Shown in pieces: positions 1-9,929 of a DNA stretch of 64,000 nt (its first letter is position 1; each line of letters begins with the position of its first letter). Origin of the DNA: Takakia lepidozioides (lineage: Eukaryota; Streptophyta; Takakiopsida; Takakiales; Takakiaceae); the NCBI GenBank assembly GCA_030704615.1, contig CM060734.1, forward strand, positions 23,808,001 through 23,872,000. The letters are read 5' to 3'. A program made the translations under genes and the position numbers. The notes beneath the pieces were generated by a model. It ran no database searches, was not told the origin of the DNA, and saw only the letters and a list, made by a program, of their open reading frames with translations.

Positions 1-490
1 CTACAGCGGAGTGACTGAATTGAGCAGTCGAATATATTCTTCCCCATTCAAATAAAGAGCACCGCTCTTGAGCAACTCTTATCTAATGCAGACTTAAATT
101 ATGTGTGCCACCTCAAAGTTTCCTTCAAGCCTTGCCATGGGATTGAATCAGTCCTCCTTCCAAAACCTTCTCAGATCCCTCTACACCATGGCTTTGTTGT
201 TAATTTCATAGAGCCCTTCGACACGGACCTGACACTGACACTGACAAGAAGAGACTGCATCAATTGGGGCCTTTACTTGATGATCCGCGTTACCTTTGAA
301 TGACAGTTTAAAGAAGAATGAAAAGCCCTCATGGCAGAGCATGCACTATCTGAAAACGTTCGCTATATCTCTCGATTAAGTCCTGAATAAATGGGTTCAA
401 GTTCTAATATGTTGTTCTCCTTGCATGTAACTCAGAAAGAACTGTTGTCAGTAAATTCCAGAGCTACGATTGCCAAAAACCTGTAGTCGA
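1..490. other. No gene recognised, left edge
   Basis: This stretch lies downstream of the minus-strand bHLH gene. It holds only one short open frame (103-303) with no recognisable domain, plus presumed 3' UTR of the bHLH gene near its right end. I see no RNA gene or mobile-element end. Confidence 0.4.
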
Positions 491-1978
491 TCAAGTCTCA
501 GAAGTCGGTGTTGAGAGAGGACACTGGCGAATGGACACAAGACAAAGCTTCTGCTTGAAGAGCTGCTGCTGAAGGATCTCTGACAGGATCAGAGGACTTG
601 TTGCTGGCCTCAAAGGCAAGGCTGCACAAGATTGAGAGGGATCACCCGCAACCGCAGTCATCCTTCTTTGCAGGCCTTCTTTGCAAAGCTCAGTATGTCC
701 CTTGGGCCGCAGATCGGACGCTGTAGGAAGTGAAGGGGTCACTCCCATATCGCCTAAAGACTCAAGGAGCTGCACCTGCAATTGAAGGAACTTGACGTAA
801 TCAATAGCCTCGTCCAACATGGTGGCAGTATCCATTTTGTTACCACCAGGAATGAGCTTCTCTAAAACTCTGACACGCTCACTGATCTTCTTCCTTCTAT
901 GCCGAGCTGCTACACTTTGTGGTTCAATGGAGGTTGGGGCGACCTTACGACTTGATTTTCCCTCTTCCGTGGTCTCCAATCTTTTTGGAGATGCTCCGGA
1001 AACAAGCTTGTGAACTGAAAGCTGGTCCTGAGAAGGGAGCTGGCGGCTTGGACTTTTGATCGCCTTCCACAATCCTGGTCTAGAAACAGGGGAAATTGAT
1101 AAATCAAGCTGTCGATTTTTGTTCGACGGCGCAAGAAAATCTTGTAGCTGTTGGTCAGCTGTAACTACATCAGGCCTGTGCACGTCCCCAACTCTATAGC
1201 AGCTCCTCTGCCTTTTTAATGAAGGGACGATGGTGCTTGTTGAGCACGCTGGCTGCATATCCAAGGAGTTTCCCTGCGTCGATATATGACCTGTGAGTAG
1301 AGCGGTGGCATCAGCTTCAGCTGCTGCAGAATCGTTCATCCAAGAACCATGAAATGGCACCAAAGTATCATGATGCAAGGTGTACAAAATTTCATAATGC
1401 ACACTGCAGCCTTGTGATCTGTCTGTAGCTGCTACTACGGCTGACGACTCCACAGTACGATCTGTAACATGAGTAAATTCAGGTGTCACTGTTCCCCAGC
1501 CGTTATTGGAGATGTTGTCACTATCAGAGGAATGGTCTTCCTGCACGCACTCGTCTGAGGTCGTGAGCAAACAAGGGATGGCCTGCGGCACAAAATTTGG
1601 AACAGGAAAACTGTAATGATCTTGAATGTGCGAGTAGAATTGCAGCCACTGGGGTAAGTCATTCATCCCAGGCACCAAATATGGATCTCCAGTGAAGGCG
1701 CCCATCATGTCAAGACCCAGGGCGTTGCAATTTCCTTGGATATGTTGTAAGCCCTGGTGGAAGCTGGTCATCTCGCTGTGCATGTCTGGATCAGCTTTGG
1801 CCCAGGTGTGCACCAGAGTAGGCTCCGTGGTGGACCACGACATAGCAGGAGACGGTCGATTTGCAAGCTGCTGGAACGGCCCCAACGTGTAGGAAACCGC
1901 ATTCAGCGCATTGTCTTCAACAATAAAGGGAACGTGGTGAAACGCCACGCCGTGGTCAGTATTCCTCTCATCCTCCAT
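491..1978 (-). CDS. bHLH transcription factor (HEC/bHLH52-53-like bHLH domain)
   Basis: Nuclear DNA-binding regulator expected to bind E-box sites as a dimer. The frame is open for 495 codons from the ATG at 1978 (MEDERN...). An ATG 22 codons further upstream would add a hydrophobic stretch that does not suit a nuclear protein, so I prefer the inner start. The bHLH domain lies near residues 360-415. It has basic region SVAARHRRKKISERVR, a loop with PGGNK, and helix 2 MDTATMLDEAIDYVKFLQLQ, followed by a short leucine-rich extension. The PGG.K loop and the MDTA.MLDEAI..VKFL pattern are typical of plant subgroups near HECATE/INDEHISCENT and bHLH52/53. Its RHRR basic region lacks the usual glutamate of E-box binders at the ERxRR position, so its binding specificity could be atypical. 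The long N-terminal part (Ser/Asp/His-rich) has no recognised domain. No intron is evident inside the frame. Family is confident, subgroup is inference. Confidence 0.85.
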   Translation of the reverse strand: MEDERNTDHGVAFHHVPFIVEDNALNAVSYTLGPFQQLANRPSPAMSWSTTEPTLVHTWAKADPDMHSEMTSFHQGLQHIQGNCNALGLDMMGAFTGDPYLVPGMNDLPQWLQFYSHIQDHYSFPVPNFVPQAIPCLLTTSDECVQEDHSSDSDNISNNGWGTVTPEFTHVTDRTVESSAVVAATDRSQGCSVHYEILYTLHHDTLVPFHGSWMNDSAAAEADATALLTGHISTQGNSLDMQPACSTSTIVPSLKRQRSCYRVGDVHRPDVVTADQQLQDFLAPSNKNRQLDLSISPVSRPGLWKAIKSPSRQLPSQDQLSVHKLVSGASPKRLETTEEGKSSRKVAPTSIEPQSVAARHRRKKISERVRVLEKLIPGGNKMDTATMLDEAIDYVKFLQLQVQLLESLGDMGVTPSLPTASDLRPKGHTELCKEGLQRRMTAVAGDPSQSCAALPLRPATSPLILSEILQQQLFKQKLCLVSIRQCPLSTPTSET

Positions 1979-2375
1979 CGTCGATGTTTCCCAGCTCACC
2001 TCTCTAACCACAGAGACGATAACAAGGAAGAAGAAGACGAGCACACAGTGAATCTATGTATTGGAGTTAAAGTGCGAGAGTCGGTTAGCGCTTGAATGAG
2101 GCGGCATAGTAATCGCTGTACTCACAAGACCACGATTGTGTCCATATCAAGTCATCCCGGAAATGATGACGCTAATCAGAGTGTCTTATCAGCCATTAGT
2201 ACCCTCTCCCTGCTTCATTACTAACCCGTTAGTCAAGGATTAGTCAAATCCCATTTCTAACAAACACCTCTATATCTTTTTTACCTCTCTATCTCCATAT
2301 GAAGGTTTAGTAGGCTAGATCACTGGGTTAGTCTGTTGAATATGATAGCAAAAAAAGAGCTCCAGCCTCGAAAAG
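1979..2375. other. Upstream region of the bHLH gene
   Basis: This is about 400 bp of AT-moderate sequence between the bHLH start and the left TSD of the Mutator-like element. It would hold the promoter and 5' UTR of the minus-strand gene. I cannot place a convincing TATA box. Confidence 0.3.
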
Positions 2376-3170
2376 GGAAGATAATAGGAATAATGTAAGA
2401 ACTTACACGTGCAACCTTTGACAAGAGCATGTCAAATCTTCCCCACACTCTCTTGAGAGTGACATGGAACTGAAGGAGTGTCAACTCCAGTGGGGTTACA
2501 CCAGGTTACATGACGAGGTGTGTAACTCCACTCGGGGTTACACACAATGGAGTGTAACTACAGTCGATGTAACCCACACTTGGTCTCGAAATTGACTAAG
2601 TCCAAATGTGGCTAAGTATAAAATGGACCAACCAGAGTTACATGAGAAATCAGGGTTACAGAAGGTTACACCAAGTGGAGGGTTACATCGACGAGGGTTA
2701 AGTGCCAGAGCCTCCCGTCAAGAATTGAGGAAGATAATAGGATTAATGTAAGAACTTAATGCACACGTGCAACCTCTGACAGGATGGTACGCCGGTTTCT
2801 GGCATGTCAAATCTTCCCTACACTCTCACACTCTCTTGAGAGTGACATGGAACAAAGGAGTGTCAACTCCAGTGGGGTTTACACAATGAGGTGTGTAACT
2901 TCACTTGGGGTTACACACAATGGAGTGTAACTACAGTCGATGTAACCCACACTTGGTCTCGAAATTGACTAAGTCCAAATATGGCTAAGTATAAAATGGA
3001 CCAACCAGAGTTACATGAGAAATCAGGGATAGAGAGGGTTACAACAAGTGGAGGGTTACATCGACCGGGGTTACAGTGCCAAAGCCTCCCATCAAGAATT
3101 GAGCCTGGAACCTCACTGCCTCCATTGCTATCCACCACAGTGTGCAACCCATTCGGATTCTTAAGTATTT
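2376..3170 (+). repeat. Internal direct duplication in the Mutator-like element
   Basis: Unit 1 spans about 2376-2727 and unit 2 about 2728-3170. Both start with the GGAAGATAATAGG end motif. Both then carry CACGTGCAACCT, GAGAGTGACATGGAAC and several GTTACAC/GTGTAAC inverted pairs. The second unit reproduces an internal terminal motif, which suggests a tandem copy of the element's own left end. Confidence 0.6.
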
Positions 3171-3306
3171 AATAGTGAAACCGAGGTAATAGGGGGTGGG
3201 GAGGATTTGACAGGGCCCGCCGGAGGAGCCCAGGTTGCCGGAATCCGGCGAGAGTACTGTCAGATCACACGCGTCCATTAAGTTCTTACATTATTCCTAT
3301 TATCTT
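2376..3306. mobile_element. Mutator-like non-autonomous DNA element
   Basis: The ends are inverted copies of about 28 bp. The left end reads AAGATAATAGGAATAATGTA (2378-2397) and continues into AGAACTTA. The right end (3279-3306) is its reverse complement. An 11-bp direct repeat, GCCTCGAAAAG, flanks the element at 2365-2375 and 3307-3317 and is read as the target-site duplication. A 9-11 bp TSD with long terminal repeats is the Mutator hallmark. There is no transposase. The inside is a degenerate direct duplication: the left-end motif and the following TGACATGGAAC / GTGTAAC-rich block recur from about 2728. Frames 2911-3278 are by-products of this repeat, not genes. Confidence 0.75.
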
Positions 3307-3317
3307 GCCTCGAAAAG

Positions 3318-4971
3318 TGTGCCAAAGATCGCTTGCAAAAGGACGAGAAATGATGAAGCGTAACTAATTCGACAAGCCATGGAGGTGTTGGATCGCGCAA
3401 CCATAGATCCAGGGCTTACATGCGAGGTGACACTGTTCTAGATAAACAAATGACAAGTCTACAGCCCAAACCTCTACCTATCATTTCTCCATAGAGCATC
3501 CCCCTCGCCAGTAAGTACTCTGTGTACTGGTAGATTTCGATTTGCTTCGCCTCCCTCCTCTCATAACTTGTGCACCCTATCTCACTCCCTCTCTCTTCTA
3601 TAATGTGACCTTTGCAAGAAAATTCCTGTGTTGACCCCAAACCCTGGACCACACTATGTAACCTCCACCGTCTGGATTTGAACCCACCACCTCCTACTGA
3701 GTGCCCTAACCACTAATGATTTCACAGTACTTTCGCGAGCTAAAATGGTGGTTACTAAAGGAGAGATCCCATAACTCGGTAGTAGGAATTGCTCTTCAAA
3801 TAGGGAAAATAAAACTCAAACCCTAAACCCAAAGCGTAGTAATAACGTTAGTTCGCTAGATCAGAACTGGCTTTACTTTTACTGTACAGCATGAGGCGAA
3901 TTAGTAGGTACCGAGCTAGGTAGGTCCTACCGTATCTTCATACGATCTCGTATACGTGGTGGACCTGCGTAGGATGACGTATGCGATCGGCCACGTGGAT
4001 ATACATTGAGTGGATACACGTGGCGAAGTTTCCGTATGATGAGTGTGCGTAAAGCAAGTACAATACAGTTATACGGTTGACAGTTGTGTGAAAAGCTGAC
4101 AGCCCGGATTAGGTCTGGTACCCGGATTCTGGACGCCTTGCATTCATCCATTCCTCATCCACATTCTAGGCACTTCCCTTGCAGAATGTGATTATTCATT
4201 CGTGGGTTCAATTCTTTCTCTGGCTGCTCGTACAGAGCCACCGCTGTGTGAAGGTTGGTTAGGTTTGGTTACTGGTTGGGTATTTTCCTTCTCGGAGCTG
4301 ATGAGCTGATGTTCAAAGATGAAACATTATCACATGCAGGCTATTGTAATCGGCACCCTTTTCCTCCTTCTATCAGGTCTTCAGTTCCTCCCGAATTTCT
4401 GCTCAAGATTCTATCCATTTAAGTTGCATGAGCAAGGTAGAGGTATTTGATTCACGCAGCCATAACCCCATGTAGATAACCTGCGTGGGAGGGATATCCA
4501 TCAAGTCGTCCATTCGTTGAATCTGTTTCGCCAGCACTTGTATCCGACAGATCAAGAGCAAACTCTGTAGCATTTCCGTCAGCAGAGTTGAACACAGACA
4601 TCACTGCTGCCCATTGCAACAAGTTTCAGTGTCCTCACGACCATGTACGCACTTGTGGGATCGAGGCAGGAGGTCGCCTGCTCCAAAAACTACAGAAGAC
4701 ATCTATGAACGATGTCAACTCCCATGCAGACATTGCACTCGCCTCCTGATAGTCTAGTGTGACCATCATGGGCAAATATATAACTGCATTTCCCAGCTTC
4801 TCAAGACCGAGCTGCCGAATCAGACCGCCTACTCTGGCTTACTATGACTCGAAGGTAGCAGCCCTTTCATATAAGCATTGAATAGAGCGGTGGATGGTGA
4901 GGGTTTAGTGCACACCCCTCCAAGTCCTTGGCGTTTGAACTTTCAAGGATGGAAAAACTTTGGGTAGATAG
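3318..4971. other. Intergenic, no gene recognised
   Basis: I find no supportable coding region here. CACGTG/ACGTGG motifs cluster at about 3950-4025, but nothing nearby shows they act as regulatory sites. Confidence 0.35.
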
Positions 4972-5244
4972 TGTTAAATTAGTAATGCAAGCATTAGTGT
5001 ACCATTGATTATTCAGCCCTCAAGTTTAATATCTTCACTAGATTCTGGGTAGCAGTAGATATGTGAGTTGGTTAGCAGTTAATCCACCACCATAGTTAGG
5101 TAGGATAGACTTCATTAGTTGGTAGTTAATTACTTCTGCAATTACTTTCGACAGCTCATGAGTCCTGATATAATTAAGGGCCTGAGGTTCACTCTGCAAC
5201 CATTCTTTCGATCCTCATGTAGACTGTACACTGCTCATTCTACA
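4972..5244 (+). repeat. Probable 5' LTR of a decayed Copia element
   Basis: The stretch starts TGTTAAAT and ends TTCTACA, immediately before a primer-binding site. The right edge is well fixed by the PBS. The left edge is a best guess from the TG start, because no second LTR is present to compare. Confidence 0.45.
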
Positions 5245-5256
5245 TGGTATCAGAGC
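5245..5256 (+). other. Primer-binding site, initiator tRNA-Met
   Basis: TGGTATCAGAGC is the standard plant LTR-retrotransposon site complementary to the 3' end of initiator tRNA-Met. It sits directly after the ACA end of the putative LTR. Confidence 0.8.
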
Positions 5257-5666
5257 TCGGGGGGCAATAGAATCATAGTTTCTTTTAGGAACTGCTCCAC
5301 CATCGTTGGATGTCTTGTTGATTCGATTTTGTGATCCTGTGAGCTCTGCTCCAGAACTGTTTGTTTTAGTGCAAAATTCTTGTTCCAAAATTCTTTCCAC
5401 TCTAGAAACTTCTGAGGGCCTATAGATCTCACGCACCTCTCAATTCGTGTCTATGAAACGTCATCTTTCTTCCACTCACTACGTAGTAAAACTGATTTCT
5501 CTAGAGATCCCTCTTCCTCTCTCTTGCCATCGTCAGGCTGGCCGACGTGCGCCAACCTTTAATCTATAAAACTGTTTGTTTGTTTGTTTGTTTGTTTGTT
5601 TTTTTCTTTTTCTTTTTCTTTTTCTTTAGTTCTTTATTGATTTAACTATTTTCTTTTCTAACCTCC

Positions 5667-6020
5667 TTGAGCAGCCGTCATGGGCAATGGATCAGGATCA
5701 TCCCTCAGCAAGACAAGCTGACAAGGACAAATAACTTCTCAGTATGGAAGTTCAAGGTCACTAACTATCTGTTGAGGGAGGATATTCTTGAGCTTGTCCA
5801 GAAGAAGGTGGTCCTAGAAGCAGGTCAGGATAAGGAAGAGCTTAGAAAGAAGAAGCTTAGGGCCCGCTTAGGGCTCTTACCATTATAAATCTCTCTTAGA
5901 GACAAAGTCACCATTATATTGCTCATCTTACGGAGCCAAAGGTTGTGTGGGATGCTTTGGCCAAAATGTACAATGACAGGTCATCATTGAGGCAAATGGT
6001 TGTGAGGAAGTCTGATCCCG
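5667..6020 (+). pseudogene. Copia-type Gag remnant
   Basis: The frame around 5710-5800 reads like the Copia Gag N-terminus (TRTNNFSVWKFKVTNYLLRED), with the W.FK....L pattern of the UBN2/Gag family. The frame ends at 5888. The continuation is recognisable in another frame to about 6010: a stretch beginning LRDKVT, then TEPKVVWDALAKMY. So there is at least one frameshift, and all of Pol is missing. A (TTTG)n run and a (CTTTTT)n run at 5571-5625 lie in the leader. This is the dead 5' part of an element, not a host gene. Confidence 0.65.
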
Positions 6021-6586
6021 GTCAACTTGGGCTGCCGCTTTGATGTGAAACAAACTGTTTTCTGGCCACATCCAGAGTGTTTTATAAGTCCCATGAGAGG
6101 AGACCAGTGTAGTTGCGGTACACAATTGATGTAACATAATCAAAACAGAACACAAGGACACAGGCCACAGATATGTGAAGTACATTTCAATGTCTTCAAG
6201 ATGGCCGAATCAGGTGGCTTCTAGAGGAATGCTGTTCTAAAGAATGAGGCGGTGACAAGGTTATTCACTGATTGGAACGGCATGGATTTTTGGACTTTGT
6301 GGCCTTTGAGGTGTCCATTGGGACATTGGTCTCATTTGGATTTTTGTAATGTGATTTACAGGGCTTGTATTCCCCTGTAGTTGACTACTCTCATTCTCCT
6401 TCTGGTTGATAGTATGTAGGAGGGATCCATTCTGTTTTCATGTTGGAATTTCATCATGTAATGAAGAATTTTAAATCATTTAATCTACTTTCATTTTAAA
6501 TAATAGTATTAAAAATAATACCATTTAATAAAGTTTTCCAAGGCTGCAATCCCATGTTTTTTTAAACATTAAATGAAAACTAAAAA
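6021..6586. other. Unassigned repeat-derived sequence
   Basis: I see no open frame with recognisable content. The stretch becomes AT-rich from about 6460 and probably continues retroelement debris. Confidence 0.25.
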
Positions 6587-6639
6587 TTAAAATATAAACA
6601 TTATAAATATAAAATATTTCAAAAAACAATCTTGATGAC

Positions 6640-7160
6640 ACGTGGCATCACACCTGCTCGAACCAGAACACGTGGCAGTATATGACACGACATTCTTTAT
6701 CCATATTTTTACCACGTGTAAAGATAAGTAGTCATATATGCTAGTCATATATTTTGTCTGTGTGCCACATGTCACATCTCAAATGCAACAAGTGTCCCGT
6801 TAACAACTCTCAATGTAGACATCCTTGTAGTCATATGAGCGAGTCATGTAGTCACCACGTGTGACATCTGCCATAACACACGTGTCCCGCTGGCGCCTCT
6901 CCATGTATCATTGTGTAGACATGTAGTCATATGATCATGGCAGAAATCGTGACATGTCAAATTCGCAGTGGCGCACGTGTCCATCCGTCGCCTCTCCATG
7001 TAGGTATCACTTTGCAGACATATAGTCATATGATCTCCTGACGAATGCATGACGTGTCGCTTGCGCAGTGGCGCACGTGTCCCGCTGAAGCCTCTCCATG
7101 TAGGCAGCGCTCAACAGACAATGTAGTCATATAGTTAGTCATATATTAGTCATATAGTTG
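6640..7160 (+). repeat. Degenerate minisatellite, ~100-bp units
   Basis: Four to five successive units share the order CACGTGTCCCGCTG - CCTCTCCATGTAG - CAGACA - TAGTCATATGATC - GACGTGTC. Unit cores start near 6790, 6885, 6980 and 7077, with weaker similarity upstream at about 6640. Spacing is 92-100 bp. Each unit carries an ACGTGT core and a TAGTCATAT core. Confidence 0.65.
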
Positions 7161-7343
7161 TGACTACATCATTCTCTGCAGCAGGACTCCAGGTGCCACG
7201 CAAGCAATCACGGCTATGACTTGCAGAACGCAGTCGTAAAGGATGGTCGTTATGACAGGGTTTTTTTCACTACAAAGTGATGTAGTCATGAACGCATATA
7301 AGACTGAAAAAATAGTCATATATGAAGTCATAAAAATGCTCAT

Positions 7344-9314
7344 CTATTGTAGTGCAGTGAAGGTAAAATCCCAAAACACAGATGCAGGTTTGTAGTACTC
7401 CAAACCACACTGTTTATGATAAGTCCACCCAAACATGATGTCATCAGTAAGTAAGCTCAACTCTGTTTGACCTGAAGCAGCAAACGCTTCTTTGTTCATG
7501 TTCTTGGGGCTGATCCATTCCATGCTCCTGTTAGGGTATAGCATGTGTACAAAACCCAAAGGGGCAGGGGTTTTACATTTTTCTAGAATTCGTTTACCAT
7601 GTTCATGATAAGAGATTTGTCTTGTAACGGTCTCAACTCCAGATTTGTTACAATCGGGTTCTGCAAACCCTATAAGATAACAAAAATCAAGAAATGAATT
7701 GGTCAGACATGAAACTTACTCACATCTCGTCCCAAGAATCGAAGTTCCTTCGGCTGATCGGGAAAAAATCTGTAGATCTTGATTTGGTATGGTTGGAGGT
7801 AGTACTGGCTAGATCCACAGTGGCCCCAGATGTGCCAGTACTCCCAGAAGAGCATTTTGAGGCAGCCTTTGCAGCTTCTCAGGGATTTACTGCAGCATTT
7901 CCCCTTGCTCCCACGTCCTCCGGTGTTAAAGAATTGTCCTCTTCCAGATCTGCCGCCTCTGCTAAAATTGTTCATTCCTCGTCCCGGTGCACCTCTTCCC
8001 CTAGCCGATGTACGGTTTTGGGGTGAATTCCAGGTTTCATCCCTCGTTCTTTTGGAGATAACATGTATTTTTGGCAGGGAATCCGTGAAGGTTCCAAGTT
8101 TGAACAACCTTTCAATGTATCTTGCTCCTTTGACTTCTCCTAGCCTTTTGAGCAATTTGGCATTATGATCATTGGCAAATTCCACTGCAGCCTCCATCAT
8201 GTACTCCCTGGTCATTTGAAACGTGATCTGGGCCATGATGGCTCTTCTCATTGCCCTCATCAACCATACCATTAGACTGTAATATTTGATGTGTATTGAG
8301 GGGTAAGATCCATCTGGAAAAAATGTCCCGAGATGATTAAAGAGGTTCCAAATGATATGATCAAACCATGCCACACTGTCTGTACACCCTGACGATGCAT
8401 TGGGGTGACAATTGCATCTAAAATATGGTCTGTGCCAGTTGAACAACTGGCTTTTATGGTTTTTGGACCGAGTTGAGCCTGTAGGTAGGTGATTCTTGGT
8501 CCTAATTGTTATGTTGTCCCCCTTGTCACAAAGTTTGTAGTAAAAAATCTTAAGGGGCCATGCCACAGCAATGGCTTCTTTTTTTACCCTCTGTATGCTA
8601 TCCAATGCATCTTGCTCACATCGGCCCACATTCCAATAGAGACTGGAGCTAGGAGGTTGATATTTGACAAGGGATGCCACATCTGGTGTTCATTGGCTGC
8701 CATGTCTAGCTCCACAGCCCTAGGAGGTAACCATGGGACAAACGACAAAATACCAAGTGTGGCACATGCCGTGCGATCCTGTTCTACCTGTGACAATTCC
8801 ACATGTTCACAAAATTCCTGCACTGCCTCCTTCTCATCATCTGGGAGGATCATGTGTTCCAGGAAAGGATGAATGCTAACCAAGGGAATAAAATCAGTTT
8901 CAATCCTGTTAGGGATGATGGCAGCAGCACGTCTTGAGTTTATTCTTCCGGGTTAATCAGCCTTAGTGCGGCTTCAATGTCAGATCCTTTCTGCTCCCAA
9001 TCTGCCATGTCTTTGGCATCTTGTTCGAGCATGTTTAGCAGGTTCGCATGATACTCCTGCAACTTGTCGATATATTTTCTATTCATGTTTGCAATGAGAG
9101 CGATTTCCATCCAGTCTAGTAGTGCCAGAGTGTCCAAAAGCAATACAGGATTCTCACCGCTATCATTTGAATCCAGAACTTCACTGTCAAGAGACCGTAT
9201 CATCGCGTGCAGATCTTGGCGTGTAATATGTGCCAAAGTGGTCTGCACAGTAGGAATTGGTGGAGGAAGCGGTAACTTGTACCCCAAGCTTTTCAGCTCG
9301 CTGCTCCATTCCAC
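7344..9314 (-). pseudogene. Decayed minus-strand coding region, probably transposon-derived
   Basis: Three overlapping or adjacent minus frames (9314-8940, 8883-8584, 8680-7703) run in one direction and look like one protein broken by frameshifts. The first part is helical and acidic (LLDWMEIALIANMNRKYIDK). The last part ends in an Arg/Gly-rich tract (GRGAPGRGMNNFSRGGRSGR, about 8010-7950), as in nucleic-acid-binding Gag-like proteins. Beyond this the frame shifts again. A separate frame at 7559-7344 has no known domain. No RT, integrase or tyrosine recombinase is visible, so class assignment (for example a DIRS-like Gag) would be a guess. Conversely, it could be a host RGG-box gene in decay. 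Confidence 0.35.
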
Positions 9315-9509
9315 GACTTTTTTGTTTCCATTCTGTACCCATCCTGAAGATTCAAGATATAAATGAGAGACAGAAATTAAACACAGTATTGGTCATGAGA
9401 TATAGTGTATACGGGCACCACACCGTATATTGGGCAAGGAAGAGAGGGTAATTGGACTTGTCTTGTCAGGACGAAACAAGAAAATACCAGTGTTGGGCGG
9501 TTACCCGCC

Positions 9510-9700
9510 TGGGCCCCGGGTAACCGCCGGTTCCGGTTCCGGTTATGTGGAACCGGACCGGAACCGGACCCGCCTGTGCAGAACCGGAACCGAAAATTGG
9601 GGATTGTGTGGGAACCGGAACCGGCGGTTCCAGCTACGACCACATGTGTGGGAACCGGGGTTTGGGGACTCTAAAGCGGTTCCGGTTCCGGTTCCACCCA
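9510..9700. repeat. Left subterminal GGTTCC/GGAACC cluster of the hAT element
   Basis: Dense short motifs (CCGGTTCCGG, GGAACCGGA) occur in both orientations over about 190 bp, mirrored at the right end. hAT transposases bind such clustered subterminal motifs, so a regulatory role is plausible. Confidence 0.6.
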
Positions 9701-9929
9701 TGGGCTGTAGCCCTAAGTGTCTCTACAACTCATCCAGCTCGCTCTCTCTCGCATACATCTTGCTCGCTACTCCAGTCCAGGTAAGGTTCGTGTTCCGTGT
9801 CTCCATCTCCTACTTTATTTGTTTGATTTCTCTCTCGCTCTCATTTCATCTCCATCTCCATTCTCTTTCCCTCTTAGGTTGATCGATTTAATGTGTTGTT
9901 TGTTTCTTTTCTTCTCAGTTTATCGCACA

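Noticed and set aside
1692-2095. Plus-strand frames over the bHLH gene
   Set aside because: Shadows of the bHLH coding sequence.
2911-3278. Short frames on both strands near 3.0 kb
   Set aside because: They are inside the Mutator-like element's repeat and overlap one another.
9377-9882. Overlapping frames rich in Gly/Arg/Pro at 9.4-9.9 kb
   Set aside because: They are translations of the hAT subterminal GGTTCC repeats.
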